Assembly: GCF_000734965.1 (NCBI RefSeq)
Contig: NZ_JMTB01000074.1
Location: 1-64,000 of the forward strand
Reading direction: 5' to 3'
DNA length: 64,000 nucleotides
From: Trabulsiella guamensis ATCC 49490
Lineage (GTDB): Bacteria > Pseudomonadota > Gammaproteobacteria > Enterobacterales > Enterobacteriaceae
Part shown: positions 1 through 9,066 of the stretch, piece after piece
Position numbering within the stretch: the first letter of the stretch is position 1
How the letters are laid out: the number at the start of each line of letters is the position of its first letter
Program-made: the position numbers and the translations under genes
The notes under the pieces: model-generated
Told to the model about the DNA's origin: nothing
The model's database searches: none
The model's input: the letters and a program-made list of their open reading frames with translations, nothing else

Positions 1-162
1 AAGCGTGGAACCATCACGCGCGCAAGAAAAAATTCATGGCTTCCTGGCCGTGAATATAAGCACGTTTCGCCAGAAGGTGACCCAAAGCCTACCAGCGAAT
101 GCATGTACAACCGGAAAGCTGTGGACGCCTGGATATCAGCGCAAAAAGCAACCAATCAATAA
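1..162 (+). CDS. Phage-type excisionase (DUF1233 family), 5' end outside window
   Basis: The reading frame is open from base 1 to a TAA at 160-162 and gives 53 C-terminal residues, too short to be listed by a length cutoff. The segment has the pattern RARK-SWLPGREYKHVSP-GDPKP-SECMYNRKAVDAWI, which I recognise from DUF1233 family excisionases, small basic proteins that bend DNA and direct integrase towards excision. It lies 64 bases upstream of a tyrosine integrase on the same strand, the usual xis-int order of lambdoid prophages and islands. The N-terminal half is outside the window, so completeness cannot be judged. Family recognition is from memory of close relatives; the role is inferred from family and position. 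Confidence 0.75.
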   Translation, partial: KRGTITRARKNSWLPGREYKHVSPEGDPKPTSECMYNRKAVDAWISAQKATNQ

Positions 163-226
163 AATTGGTGATTATCCCATATGAAAATTGTAATATCTCA
201 ACGCTCCTGGACGTCAGGAGGGATCG

Positions 227-1516
227 ATGAGTAAAGTTTCTTATCCAACTGGCGTTGAAAATCATGGCGGAAGTCTTCGCATATGGTTCAACTATAAAGG
301 TAAACGAGTCAGGGAAAATCTTGGTATCCCTGATACTGCCAGAAACAGAAAAGTGGCATGCGATCTGCGTACTTCTGTCTGTTTCTCCATCAGAATGGGG
401 AGTTTTGACTATGTTGCACAGTTTCCAAACTCTCCAAATCTGAAGCTTTTTGGTCTTGGGAAAAAGGATATTACGGTGAAAGAACTTGCCGTGAAATGGC
501 TAGAGCTGAAAAAGATGGAGATAACTGCAAACACCATGGGGCGCTATCAATCAGTGATAAAAAACTGTCTGCAACTTCTTGGCGGAAGAAAACTGGCGGC
601 ATCAGTAACTCAGGAAAATGCTCTCGTTTTTCGCAAAGAATTGCTGACAGGATATCACCTTTCAAAGAAGAATCAGATAATGCCTATACAAGGTCGTAGT
701 GTTCCTACGGTAAATACTTACATGACTGTTATTTCAGGAATGTTTCAATTTGCTGTGAATAATGGATACATTGTCAAAAATCCATTTGAAGGACTTCCTT
801 CTTTGAAAAAAGCAAAAGTTGAACCCGATCCGTTATCCCGCGAGGAGTTCAACAGATTGATAGAAGCATGCTACCACCAGCAAACAAAAAACTTCTGGTC
901 ACTGGCTGTTTATACTGGCATGCGACATGGTGAATTATGCGGGCTTGCATGGGAGGATATCGATCTCAGAGCAGGAACGCTGACTGTCAGAAGAAACTAT
1001 ACCCAGATGAAGGAGTTTAATCTGCCAAAAACAGATGCAGGGACAGACAGAGTTATCCAGCTCACTCAGCCTGCTATTAATGTGCTGAGAAACCAGGCTG
1101 AATTAACGCGACTCGGTCAGCCACAGCAGATTGAAGTAAAGCTGCGGGAGTATGGCCGGGCAAGCACTCACTCATGCAGCTTTGTTTTCAATCCACAAAT
1201 AACAGACTGCACTAAACGATCTGGTTTTCACTATGCCGTAAGTTCCATCAACAGAACATGGGAATCTGCAATTAAACGCGCCGGGATCCGACACCGTAAA
1301 GCATATCAGTCAAGACATACCTATGCCTGCTGGTCGCTGGCTGCGGGAGCAAACCCAAACTTCATTGCAAATCAGATGGGTCATGCAAATGCTCAGATGG
1401 TATACAATGTTTATGGTGCGTGGATGAGTGATAATAATCAGTCTCAGATAACATTACTGAATCAAAATTTGTGTGAAAATGTCCCATCAGTGCCCCATAA
1501 GCTCAGAAAAATATAA
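227..1516 (+). CDS. int: Tyrosine site-specific recombinase (integrase)
   Basis: A 429-residue phage or island integrase. The N-terminal part (about 1-75) resembles an arm-type DNA-binding domain (SLRIWFNYKGKRVRENLG), residues about 80-185 look like a SAM-like core-binding domain, and the catalytic domain follows. Visible active-site residues are Arg233 (TGMRHGEL), Lys268, Arg363 (YQSRHTYA), His386 (QMGH) and nucleophile Tyr396 (NVYGAW). The first position of the HxxR box is Tyr360 rather than His, which is common in this subgroup, so the enzyme looks intact. The start is set by AGGAGGG at 216-222, four bases before ATG. Base composition is visibly more AT-rich than rcsB and gyrA beside it, as expected for acquired DNA. 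The gene points at rcsB and ends 44 bases before it, so an attachment site is expected in that gap. Confidence 0.93.
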   Translation: MSKVSYPTGVENHGGSLRIWFNYKGKRVRENLGIPDTARNRKVACDLRTSVCFSIRMGSFDYVAQFPNSPNLKLFGLGKKDITVKELAVKWLELKKMEITANTMGRYQSVIKNCLQLLGGRKLAASVTQENALVFRKELLTGYHLSKKNQIMPIQGRSVPTVNTYMTVISGMFQFAVNNGYIVKNPFEGLPSLKKAKVEPDPLSREEFNRLIEACYHQQTKNFWSLAVYTGMRHGELCGLAWEDIDLRAGTLTVRRNYTQMKEFNLPKTDAGTDRVIQLTQPAINVLRNQAELTRLGQPQQIEVKLREYGRASTHSCSFVFNPQITDCTKRSGFHYAVSSINRTWESAIKRAGIRHRKAYQSRHTYACWSLAAGANPNFIANQMGHANAQMVYNVYGAWMSDNNQSQITLLNQNLCENVPSVPHKLRKI

Positions 1517-1560
1517 ACATTAATATAGTTATCAAAGCTTTATACCACAGGTGCAAATAC
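1517..1560 (+). other. Junction between integrated element and rcsB; probable att site
   Basis: These 44 bases separate the integrase stop codon from the rcsB start. Integrases normally lie beside their attachment site, so one element end probably falls here or within the start of rcsB. In E. coli this position is occupied by the 3' end of rcsD. I see no strong Shine-Dalgarno sequence for rcsB here, only a weak CAGG at about 1545-1550. No tRNA and no direct repeat can be identified because the other end of the element is outside the window. The att assignment is inference. Confidence 0.4.
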
Positions 1561-2211
1561 ATGAACAATATGAACGTAATTATTGCCGATGACCATCCGA
1601 TTGTACTGTTCGGTATTCGCAAATCACTTGAACAAATCGAGTGGGTGAATGTTGTTGGCGAATTTGAAGACTCCACTGCACTGATCAATAACCTGCCTAA
1701 ACTGGACGCGCACGTTCTGATCACCGACCTCTCCATGCCTGGAGACAAGTACGGTGATGGCATTACGTTGATCAAATACATCAAACGCCACTTCCCTGGC
1801 CTGTCCATTATTGTTCTGACCATGAACAACAACCCGGCTATCCTTAGCGCCGTGCTGGATCTGGATATCGAAGGTATCGTCCTGAAACAGGGTGCGCCGA
1901 CCGACTTGCCGAAAGCACTGGCGGCACTGCAAAAAGGAAAAAAATTCACCCCGGAAAGCGTTTCCCGCCTGCTGGAAAAAATCAGCGCCGGTGGTTACGG
2001 CGACAAGCGCCTGTCTCCAAAAGAGAGCGAAGTCCTGCGCCTGTTTGCTGAAGGTTTCCTGGTGACCGAAATCGCCAAGAAGCTTAACCGCAGCATCAAA
2101 ACCATCAGTAGCCAGAAAAAATCGGCGATGATGAAGCTGGGGGTGGAAAACGATATTGCTCTGCTGAACTACCTCTCCTCCGTCACGCTGACGCCTGCGG
2201 ATAAAGAGTAA
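1561..2211 (+). CDS. rcsB: Response regulator RcsB
   Basis: A 216-residue response regulator, the full length of E. coli RcsB and nearly identical to it as I remember the sequence. An N-terminal receiver domain (about 1-125) carries the acidic pocket Asp10-Asp11 and phospho-acceptor Asp56 (LITDLSMP). A LuxR/NarL-type helix-turn-helix follows at about 150-200 (LSPKESEVLRLFAEG). RcsB controls capsule, motility and envelope stress genes, alone or with RcsA and other partners, and receives phosphate from RcsC by way of RcsD. Its usual upstream operon partner rcsD is not present; an integrase gene lies there instead. In E. coli an rcsB promoter lies inside rcsD, so transcription here may depend on an element-borne or junction promoter. 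Confidence 0.98.
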   Translation: MNNMNVIIADDHPIVLFGIRKSLEQIEWVNVVGEFEDSTALINNLPKLDAHVLITDLSMPGDKYGDGITLIKYIKRHFPGLSIIVLTMNNNPAILSAVLDLDIEGIVLKQGAPTDLPKALAALQKGKKFTPESVSRLLEKISAGGYGDKRLSPKESEVLRLFAEGFLVTEIAKKLNRSIKTISSQKKSAMMKLGVENDIALLNYLSSVTLTPADKE

Positions 2212-2228
2212 AATTCATCTCTCAGGTC

Positions 2229-2255
2229 CCCCCGGCAGATTACGGTTGCCGGGGG
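2229..2255. terminator. Bidirectional terminator between rcsB and rcsC
   Basis: A nine-base-pair GC-rich stem (CCCCCGGCA at 2229-2237, TGCCGGGGG at 2247-2255) with a nine-base loop lies between the convergent rcsB and rcsC. It can serve both genes, although the flanking T-tracts are short. Confidence 0.8.
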
Positions 2256-2259
2256 CCTC

Positions 2260-5106
2260 TTACGACTCCCTCGCCTTTCTGACTCGCGCGGCATACACTG
2301 CCAGCGTTTGTCTTAACACATCCAGCACCACCGGTTTTGACAGGCAGCTGTCCATTCCCGACTCGATGCAACGCTGTTTTTCTTCCGCCAGCGCGTTTGC
2401 TGTGACGCCCACCACTGGCAGCGTCAGTCCCAGTTGCCGAATGCGTTGCGTGAGGCGATAGCCGTCCATGTTCGGCATGTTGACGTCACTCAGGACGATA
2501 TCAATATGGTTCTTGCTGAGTACATTCAGCGCGTCGACGCCGTCATTCGCCGTTTTACATTGATAGCCAAGCGTGCTCAGTTGGTCGGCCAGCAGGCGTC
2601 GGTTAATCGGGTGGTCGTCCACCACGAGGATCATCATGTCATCATTGACCGCAGCGGTTTCCATGGCGGGCAGCGTTGTCGTGGCGTCCGTACTTTCCAC
2701 CGCAATGCGATAAATACGGCCAAGCAGCGCAATCAGTTCGTGCGGTGACGCTACGCTTTGCAGCCAGACACCTTGCGAACGCTCCAGCGGAATACCAATA
2801 TGGCGACGGCAGAAAATGACCACCGCTCTGCCAGGCCATGGCTGTTCGGGCTCGTCGTCAGTGATCAGTACATCGTCCGCATCCGGCTGCTGACCTTCGT
2901 AACGGCTCACTGTCAGCCCGCGATGGGTCAGCAGCGACGCCAGATACTGGTACAGCGACGCGTTACGCACCGCCAGCCAGCAATGTTTATGCTCCAGACC
3001 GTCCGGCGCCAGTGCTGGTAGATTCTGCACGCCATACAGCGGAATGCGGACCGTAAACTGGCTGCCCATGCCCGGCTCAGTATCTACAGAGATATCGCCG
3101 TCCATCATGCTGATCAGCTTCTCACAGATTGCCAGCCCCAGCCCGGTACCCTGGAAATTGCGCTGCACGCCGGTACCCACCTGGAAGAAGGGATCAAACA
3201 GCCGTACCACCTCTTTCGCCGGGATCCCCACGCCGGTATCGCGCACGCTGATGCTCAGGTAATCTCCCACGCAGCGCACGTGCAGAATAATGCAGCCCAC
3301 ATCGGTGAACTTGATGGCATTACTCAGCAGGTTGGAGATGACCTGTTGCAAACGCATCGGATCGCCTGACATCTGCTGCGGCACATCCGGCTCAATAAAG
3401 CAGTACATTCCGAGCTGTTTACGCACCACCAGCGGCAGATAGTTGGCGGTGATATGGTTCATGACTTCGCGCGGGGAAAACTCCCGTGGCTCGATTTTCA
3501 GCTGCTCAGACTCAATTTTCGAGAAATCGAGGATATCGCTGATGATTTTCAGCAGCAGGCTGGAGGAGTTGTTCATCGCCGTGACCAGACGCCCCACCCC
3601 TTTCGGTAGCTCTTTGGTTTGCAACAGGTCAAGGTTGCCGATAATCCCGTACAGCGGCGTACGCAACTCGTGACTGACCGTCGCCAGGAACATTGATTTT
3701 GACTGGCTGGCCTGCTCTGCTGCCTGCGCCATCTCCTGCAGCGACTCTTCCATTTTGACGCGCGAGCTGACATCGACCAGCACGCAGATCGCTACGTTCT
3801 CATTGCGATAGCGTGAATGCACAAAACTGATTTGCAGGTTGGTGTTATTGCTGGTGAGTACATCAACAAAGTTAACCTGCTGACCGCAGATGATTTGCGT
3901 CAGGCGTTGTCGATCCTCATGCGTGAGCATGTTGAGGTAATTATGTGCCAGTTCGTTACTGAGAATATTGGTGCCATCCTGGGTGCGCAGGATACAGATC
4001 CCCACCGGCGCTGAAGCGACGATTTTACGGTTAAACTGCTCGTGCTCTTCCAGTCGCTGGGCATCGTTTTCCGCCGGAATAAAAATACGGCGTTCATACA
4101 TTCGCGCCAGCGTAAACAGTCCGATCCCCACCAGCACGTTCAGCAGAACGGCGTTGAGGATCAGCATCCGGATGCGCTCAAGTACCTGATCTACCGGCAC
4201 GGAGTAGACAACACTCAGTGATGACGGCGGAAGGCTCTTTTTCAACACCAGTTCACGGAAACCGGACGTATAGCCAAACCACGAGCGCTCCTGCATCCAG
4301 CGCGGATCCACTTTGAGTTTATTTTCAGGGCCGGTGAGTGAGATCAGCGATTCACCGCTTTCATCCAGTAACGTCACGCCCATCGGCAGGCTACCTGGCG
4401 TGAAGAAGTTCTCCATGCGAATGCTCTGCTCTGTACCAAGCAGCGCCTGCAGACGGTTGGCCAGATAGACCGGGGTGAGCGCATAAAAGTAGCCGACGCC
4501 CGGACGCGGGCCCTGACTCACCCAGAACAGGTTGTTGCCCCGCTCATCCTGCGGTGCATTGCGATACTGCACAATGCGCTCATGTAGCGTCTTCAGCACC
4601 CGATCCCGCTCCACAGGCATATCGCGCAGGCCGAAATTCGCCATACAGAGGTTATCGCTGCCGATCAGGAACACGCGGTTGAGATCGTAAGCCGACGAGA
4701 AGTTGTCGCGCCAGTAGCGCATAAACCACGCCAGCGATTCCAGTGATCCGCGCCAGGTATTGCCTGTCGCGGCGCAGTCAGAATCTGAAAACAGCGGCTC
4801 AAATTCGGGGATATCGAGCTCCTGCCCGTTGGTACGTGACAACAGCCCTGTATTGTTGCCGGTCAGGCGGTTCTCGGCGATATATTTCAGCTGCTTCATG
4901 ACGTCTGCGGTGCGCTGGATGTAGCGCTGCGCCTGATCGGAGTTAAGGTTAAATTCCTGTCTGATTTCGGATTCTTTGCTATGCAGCGCGTTGACGATAT
5001 AAAACACCGACACAAGGGCAATCAGCAGCCAGAGCAGCAAGGCCAGCGCCCGAAAGAGGTAGCGGGAAACTTTCAAAGTGGTGCGAAAAGAGACAAGGTA
5101 TTTCAA
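2260..5106 (-). CDS. rcsC: Hybrid sensor histidine kinase RcsC
   Basis: RcsC is the inner-membrane kinase/phosphatase that starts the Rcs phosphorelay to RcsD and RcsB. From the TTG at 5106 it is 948 residues, against 949 in E. coli. Order: first membrane segment about 20-40, large periplasmic region, second membrane segment about 312-332, linker/PAS-like region, phosphorylated His479 (SHELRTPLYG), kinase ATP-binding region (NLLSNAIKFTD, GTGLGLAICEKL), a divergent RcsC-specific domain, and a C-terminal receiver with Asp874 (VLSDVNMP). I chose TTG because it matches the known N-terminus (KYLVSFRTTLK); an in-frame upstream start at 5208 would add 34 residues with no family support. The gene is convergent with rcsB, as in E. 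coli. Confidence 0.97.
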   Translation of the reverse strand: MKYLVSFRTTLKVSRYLFRALALLLWLLIALVSVFYIVNALHSKESEIRQEFNLNSDQAQRYIQRTADVMKQLKYIAENRLTGNNTGLLSRTNGQELDIPEFEPLFSDSDCAATGNTWRGSLESLAWFMRYWRDNFSSAYDLNRVFLIGSDNLCMANFGLRDMPVERDRVLKTLHERIVQYRNAPQDERGNNLFWVSQGPRPGVGYFYALTPVYLANRLQALLGTEQSIRMENFFTPGSLPMGVTLLDESGESLISLTGPENKLKVDPRWMQERSWFGYTSGFRELVLKKSLPPSSLSVVYSVPVDQVLERIRMLILNAVLLNVLVGIGLFTLARMYERRIFIPAENDAQRLEEHEQFNRKIVASAPVGICILRTQDGTNILSNELAHNYLNMLTHEDRQRLTQIICGQQVNFVDVLTSNNTNLQISFVHSRYRNENVAICVLVDVSSRVKMEESLQEMAQAAEQASQSKSMFLATVSHELRTPLYGIIGNLDLLQTKELPKGVGRLVTAMNNSSSLLLKIISDILDFSKIESEQLKIEPREFSPREVMNHITANYLPLVVRKQLGMYCFIEPDVPQQMSGDPMRLQQVISNLLSNAIKFTDVGCIILHVRCVGDYLSISVRDTGVGIPAKEVVRLFDPFFQVGTGVQRNFQGTGLGLAICEKLISMMDGDISVDTEPGMGSQFTVRIPLYGVQNLPALAPDGLEHKHCWLAVRNASLYQYLASLLTHRGLTVSRYEGQQPDADDVLITDDEPEQPWPGRAVVIFCRRHIGIPLERSQGVWLQSVASPHELIALLGRIYRIAVESTDATTTLPAMETAAVNDDMMILVVDDHPINRRLLADQLSTLGYQCKTANDGVDALNVLSKNHIDIVLSDVNMPNMDGYRLTQRIRQLGLTLPVVGVTANALAEEKQRCIESGMDSCLSKPVVLDVLRQTLAVYAARVRKARES

Positions 5107-5179
5107 CGTTTGGCCGTGTGCATGCAGAAAGATGTGCTTAAGGTAGCGGCAAAACGGACGTCCCGCAACGTCGAAACAT

Positions 5180-5205
5180 AAAGGGCCGGTATCAACCGGC
5201 CCTTT
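5180..5205 (-). terminator. gyrA terminator
   Basis: A perfect stem (AAGGGCCGGT at 5181-5190, ACCGGCCCTT at 5195-5204, loop ATCA) lies just past the gyrA stop codon, followed by T-rich sequence on the minus strand. It separates gyrA from the co-oriented rcsC. Confidence 0.85.
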
Positions 5206-5224
5206 CACTGCATTTTACAGACGA

Positions 5225-7861
5225 TTACTCATCGGCATCGTCTGCAACATCGTCATCAGTATCTGCTTCTGGTGCGATTTCATCATCACCTTCCGCCACA
5301 CTGCCGTCGATGGAATCCAGCTCTTCGTCATCAACCGGTTCAGCAACACGCTGCAGACCCACCACGTTTTCATCTTCCGCGGTACGGATGAGAATAACGC
5401 CCTGGGTGTTACGGCCAACGATGCTGATCTCAGACACGCGAGTACGTACCAGCGTACCGGCATCGGTGATCATCATGATCTGGTCACAGTCATCTACCTG
5501 TACCGCGCCAACTACGGAGCCGTTGCGTTCAGTCACTTTGATAGAGATAACGCCCTGCGTCCCACGAGACTTGGTCGGGTATTCTGTTTCAGCGGTACGT
5601 TTACCGTAGCCGTTTTGCGTCACGGTCAGAATAGCACCCTCGCCCCGCGGCACGATCAGGGAGACGACTTTATCTTCACCTGCCAGTTTAATGCCGCGAA
5701 CGCCAGTGGCGGTACGACCCATCGCACGCACTGCATCCTCTTTGAAGCGCACCACTTTACCGGCAGCAGAGAACAGCATCACGTTGTCAGAACCGGAGGT
5801 CAGATCAACGCCAATCAGCTCGTCGCCATCGTTAAGGTTAACGGCGATGATGCCCGCAGAACGCGGACGGCTGAATTCGGTCAGCGCGGTTTTCTTCACG
5901 GTACCGCTGGCAGTCGCCATAAAGACGTTAACGCCCTCTTCATACTCACGAACCGGCAGGATAGCGGTGATACGCTCATTCGCTTCCAGCGGCAGCAGGT
6001 TGACGATCGGACGGCCACGAGCGCCACGGCTCGCTTCCGGCAACTGATAGACTTTCATCCAGTAGAGACGACCGCGGCTGGAGAAGCAGAGGATCGTATC
6101 GTGGGTGTTGGCCACCAGCAGGCGGTCGATAAAGTCTTCTTCTTTAATACGGGCAGCAGATTTCCCTTTACCACCACGACGCTGCGCTTCGTAATCCGTC
6201 AGCGGCTGATACTTCACATAGCCCTGATGCGACAGAGTGACAACAACGTCTTCCTGGTTGATCAGATCTTCGATGTTGATATCGGCGCTGTTGGCGGTGA
6301 TTTCGGTGCGGCGTTCATCGCCGAACTGATCGCGGACCAGCTCCAGCTCTTCACGGATCACTTCCATCAGACGATCAGCGCTGCCAAGGATATGCAGCAG
6401 TTCAGCGATCTGCTCCAGCAACTCTTTGTACTCGTCGAGCAGTTTTTCATGCTCAAGGCCGGTCAGTTTCTGCAGGCGCAGATCCAGAATCGCCTGGGCC
6501 TGCTGTTCGGTCAGGTAGTACTGACCGTCACGCACGCCAAACTCAGGTTCCAGCCACTCGGGGCGCGCCGCATCATCACCAGCACGTTCCAGCATGGCCG
6601 CCACGTTGCCCAGATCCCACGGACGTGCAACCAACCCGGCTTTCGCTTCCGCTGGCGTCGGCGCGTGGCGGATAAGCTCGATGATCGGGTCGATGTTCGC
6701 CAGCGCGACAGCTAACGCTTCGAGGATATGCGCACGGTCGCGGGCTTTACGCAGTTCGAAAATGGTACGACGGGTCACCACTTCACGGCGGTGACGGACA
6801 AACGCTTCGAGGATCTCTTTCAGGTTCATGATCTTCGGTTGACCATGGTGCAATGCTACCATGTTGATACCGAAAGAGACCTGAAGCTGCGTCTGAGAGT
6901 AGAGGTTGTTCAGCACCACCTCACCGACCGCATCGCGTTTGACTTCGATGACGATGCGCATACCGTCTTTATCAGACTCGTCGCGCAGCGCGCTGATGCC
7001 TTCCACGCGTTTGTCTTTCACCAGCTCGGCAATTTTTTCGATCAGGCGCGCTTTGTTCACCTGATACGGAATTTCGTGAACGATGATCGTTTCGCGGCCG
7101 GATTTGGCGTCAGTTTCGACTTCCGCACGGGCGCGAATGTAGATTTTGCCACGACCTGTACGATAGGCCTCTTCAATACCACGACGACCATTGATAATGG
7201 CGGCAGTCGGGAAATCCGGCCCCGGAATATGTTCCATCAGCCCTTCAATGCTGATGTTTTCATCTTCGATGTACGCCAGGCAGCCGTTGATCACTTCCGT
7301 CAGGTTATGTGGTGGAATGTTAGTGGCCATCCCAACGGCGATACCGGAAGAACCGTTCACCAGCAGGTTAGGGATTTTAGTGGGCATGACGTCCGGAATT
7401 TGTTCCGTGCCGTCATAGTTATCCACAAAATCGACTGTCTCTTTATCGAGATCAGCCATTAGCTCATGGGCAATTTTCGCCAGACGGATTTCCGTGTAAC
7501 GCATTGCCGCCGCAGAGTCGCCGTCGATGGAACCGAAGTTACCCTGACCATCCACCAGCATGTAACGCAGCGAAAACGGCTGCGCCATACGAACAATGGT
7601 GTCATATACCGCGGAATCACCGTGGGGATGGTATTTACCGATGACGTCACCCACGACACGGGCAGACTTTTTGTAGGCTTTATTCCAGTCATTGCCCAAT
7701 ACGTTCATGGCGTAAAGCACGCGACGGTGTACCGGCTTAAGACCATCTCGGACATCCGGCAGCGCACGGCCAACAATCACCGACATCGCATAATCCAGGT
7801 AGGAGCTCTTCAGCTCTTCCTCGATGTTAACCGGTGTAATTTCTCTCGCAAGGTCGCTCAT
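5225..7861 (-). CDS. gyrA: DNA gyrase subunit A
   Basis: The breakage-reunion subunit of gyrase, which introduces negative supercoils with GyrB. It has 878 residues, close to 875 in E. coli and equal to Salmonella as I remember it. The catalytic Tyr122 (RYTEIRL) is present. The quinolone-resistance region reads [12 protein letters not shown] with Ser83 and Asp87, the susceptible-type residues. The GyrA box QRRGGKG lies at the start of the C-terminal DNA-wrapping domain, and the protein ends in the usual acidic tail. The gene diverges from ubiG across a 132-base gap that must hold both promoters. Nothing is truncated or unusual. Confidence 0.99.
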   Translation of the reverse strand: MSDLAREITPVNIEEELKSSYLDYAMSVIVGRALPDVRDGLKPVHRRVLYAMNVLGNDWNKAYKKSARVVGDVIGKYHPHGDSAVYDTIVRMAQPFSLRYMLVDGQGNFGSIDGDSAAAMRYTEIRLAKIAHELMADLDKETVDFVDNYDGTEQIPDVMPTKIPNLLVNGSSGIAVGMATNIPPHNLTEVINGCLAYIEDENISIEGLMEHIPGPDFPTAAIINGRRGIEEAYRTGRGKIYIRARAEVETDAKSGRETIIVHEIPYQVNKARLIEKIAELVKDKRVEGISALRDESDKDGMRIVIEVKRDAVGEVVLNNLYSQTQLQVSFGINMVALHHGQPKIMNLKEILEAFVRHRREVVTRRTIFELRKARDRAHILEALAVALANIDPIIELIRHAPTPAEAKAGLVARPWDLGNVAAMLERAGDDAARPEWLEPEFGVRDGQYYLTEQQAQAILDLRLQKLTGLEHEKLLDEYKELLEQIAELLHILGSADRLMEVIREELELVRDQFGDERRTEITANSADINIEDLINQEDVVVTLSHQGYVKYQPLTDYEAQRRGGKGKSAARIKEEDFIDRLLVANTHDTILCFSSRGRLYWMKVYQLPEASRGARGRPIVNLLPLEANERITAILPVREYEEGVNVFMATASGTVKKTALTEFSRPRSAGIIAVNLNDGDELIGVDLTSGSDNVMLFSAAGKVVRFKEDAVRAMGRTATGVRGIKLAGEDKVVSLIVPRGEGAILTVTQNGYGKRTAETEYPTKSRGTQGVISIKVTERNGSVVGAVQVDDCDQIMMITDAGTLVRTRVSEISIVGRNTQGVILIRTAEDENVVGLQRVAEPVDDEELDSIDGSVAEGDDEIAPEADTDDDVADDADE

Positions 7862-7993
7862 CTAACCGCTTTCCCTCTACTGTATCCCGGATTCAAAGGT
7901 CGCAAATTATAACACACCCGCAGGGTTATAAACCAATTTGCTTTACTAACCTGATATACTTCATCGTCTTTAAATTACGGAGTAAAAGCGCCC

Positions 7994-8722
7994 ATGAATG
8001 CCGAAAAACCTCAGGCGGCTCACAACGTTGACCATGAAGAGATTGCAAAATTCGAAGCGGTGGCGTCCCGCTGGTGGGATCTCGACGGAGAGTTTAAGCC
8101 CCTGCATCGTATCAACCCACTGCGTCTGGGCTATATTGCAGAGCGTTCCGGCGGCCTGTTCGGCAAGAAAATTCTTGATGTCGGCTGCGGCGGCGGGATC
8201 CTGGCGGAGAGTATGGCGCGCGAAGGCGCTATCACCACCGGGCTGGATATGGGCTTCGAACCGTTGCAGGTCGCGCGTCTGCATGCGCTGGAAACAGGCA
8301 TTGATGTCGAGTACGTTCAGGAAACCGTCGAAGAGCATGCGGTAAAACACGCGCGACAGTATGACGTAGTCACCTGTATGGAAATGCTCGAACACGTCCC
8401 CGACCCGCAATCCGTGGTACGCGCCTGCGCGCAGCTGGTAAAACCGGGCGGTCATGTTTTTTTCTCTACCATTAATCGTAACGGTAAAGCGTGGTTAATG
8501 GCTGTGGTGGCGGCAGAGTATGTGATGGGCATGGTGCCTAAAGGTACGCACGATGCGAAGAAATTTATCAAACCGGCGGAGTTGTTACACTGGGTGGATC
8601 AGACCTCGCTGAAAGAGCAGCACATCACCGGTCTGCATTACAATCCTCTGACCAATACTTTTAAGTTAGCGCCTGGCGTGGATGTTAACTATATGTTGCA
8701 TACCACAGCGAAATTCGACTAA
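7994..8722 (+). CDS. ubiG: Ubiquinone biosynthesis O-methyltransferase UbiG
   Basis: An S-adenosylmethionine-dependent methyltransferase that carries out both O-methylation steps of ubiquinone biosynthesis. It has 242 residues, two more than E. coli. The N-terminus has [10 protein letters not shown], and the SAM-binding motif I is [12 protein letters not shown] at about residues 57-68, followed by the family segment [12 protein letters not shown]. The start ATG follows an ACGGAGTAAA ribosome-binding region. It is a single gene with its own terminator and is divergent from gyrA, the same arrangement as in E. coli, except that no autotransporter gene (yfaL) follows. Confidence 0.98.
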   Translation: MNAEKPQAAHNVDHEEIAKFEAVASRWWDLDGEFKPLHRINPLRLGYIAERSGGLFGKKILDVGCGGGILAESMAREGAITTGLDMGFEPLQVARLHALETGIDVEYVQETVEEHAVKHARQYDVVTCMEMLEHVPDPQSVVRACAQLVKPGGHVFFSTINRNGKAWLMAVVAAEYVMGMVPKGTHDAKKFIKPAELLHWVDQTSLKEQHITGLHYNPLTNTFKLAPGVDVNYMLHTTAKFD

Positions 8723-8742
8723 AGATATCAGTTTTTCTTATA

Positions 8743-8772
8743 AAACTTGCGCAGTTTCGCCTGCGCAAGTTT
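8743..8772 (+). terminator. ubiG terminator
   Basis: A perfect 12-base-pair inverted repeat, AAACTTGCGCAG at 8743-8754 and CTGCGCAAGTTT at 8761-8772 with a six-base loop, starts 20 bases after ubiG. The T-run after it is short on the plus strand. Confidence 0.8.
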
Positions 8773-8943
8773 CTCGTCTCGTTGAAGAAATCAGCACTTG
8801 ATCAAATTTTCATTTTTTTTTGCAGAATATTGACATCACCGCCAACCCTTATGTGGCGAGGACTTAGCGATTATTACCCTTTCGCAACCTCAATTTAACC
8901 TCAAAATCAACTCTTGTACTGAAAAGAATCCTTACTAGAATAC
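8773..8943. other. Noncoding stretch upstream of nrdA
   Basis: Together with the terminator and operators this makes a 344-base gene-free interval between ubiG and nrdA. In E. coli the yfaL autotransporter gene occupies this place. I see no remnant of it and no open frame with family features. A run of T at about 8811-8820 and a TTGATCAAATTTT segment at about 8799-8811 are the only notable features. The nrdA promoter is probably just downstream. Confidence 0.5.
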
Positions 8944-8989
8944 TCACCATATAGCGTTTAATTATTCAAAGAACCCCTATATGTAGTAT
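8944..8989 (+). promoter_or_regulatory. Tandem NrdR-like boxes upstream of nrdA
   Basis: Two 16-base segments resemble the NrdR consensus ACACTATATATAGTGT: 8944-8959 (TCACCATATAGCGTTT, 11 of 16) and 8974-8989 (CCCCTATATGTAGTAT, 12 of 16). Their starts are 30 bases apart, about three helical turns, which is the arrangement NrdR requires. NrdR is the ATP/dATP-sensing repressor of ribonucleotide reductase genes. The match was counted by eye. Confidence 0.65.
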
Positions 8990-9028
8990 TTATCCACAGA
9001 GTTAGTCACAAAGGCCATCTGTGGATAA
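8990..9028. promoter_or_regulatory. Pair of inverted DnaA boxes upstream of nrdA
   Basis: Two exact 9-mer DnaA boxes are present: TTATCCACA at 8990-8998 on the plus strand and its reverse complement TGTGGATAA at 9020-9028. They lie 39-77 bases before the nrdA start. In E. coli DnaA binds the nrdA promoter and couples dNTP supply to replication initiation, and the same control is likely here. Confidence 0.8.
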
Positions 9029-9066
9029 ACCGGGGATACTATTCATTTCAGACAGGTAGGAACCAC

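Noticed and set aside
360..373. Tyr360 in place of His in the integrase HxxR box as a sign of an inactive enzyme
   Set aside because: This substitution is common in intact integrases of this subgroup, and the other active-site residues are all present. Coordinates here are residue numbers.
5615..6715. A 366-codon open frame on the plus strand opposite gyrA
   Set aside because: Shadow of gyrA with the typical antisense composition; no ribosome-binding site or motif.
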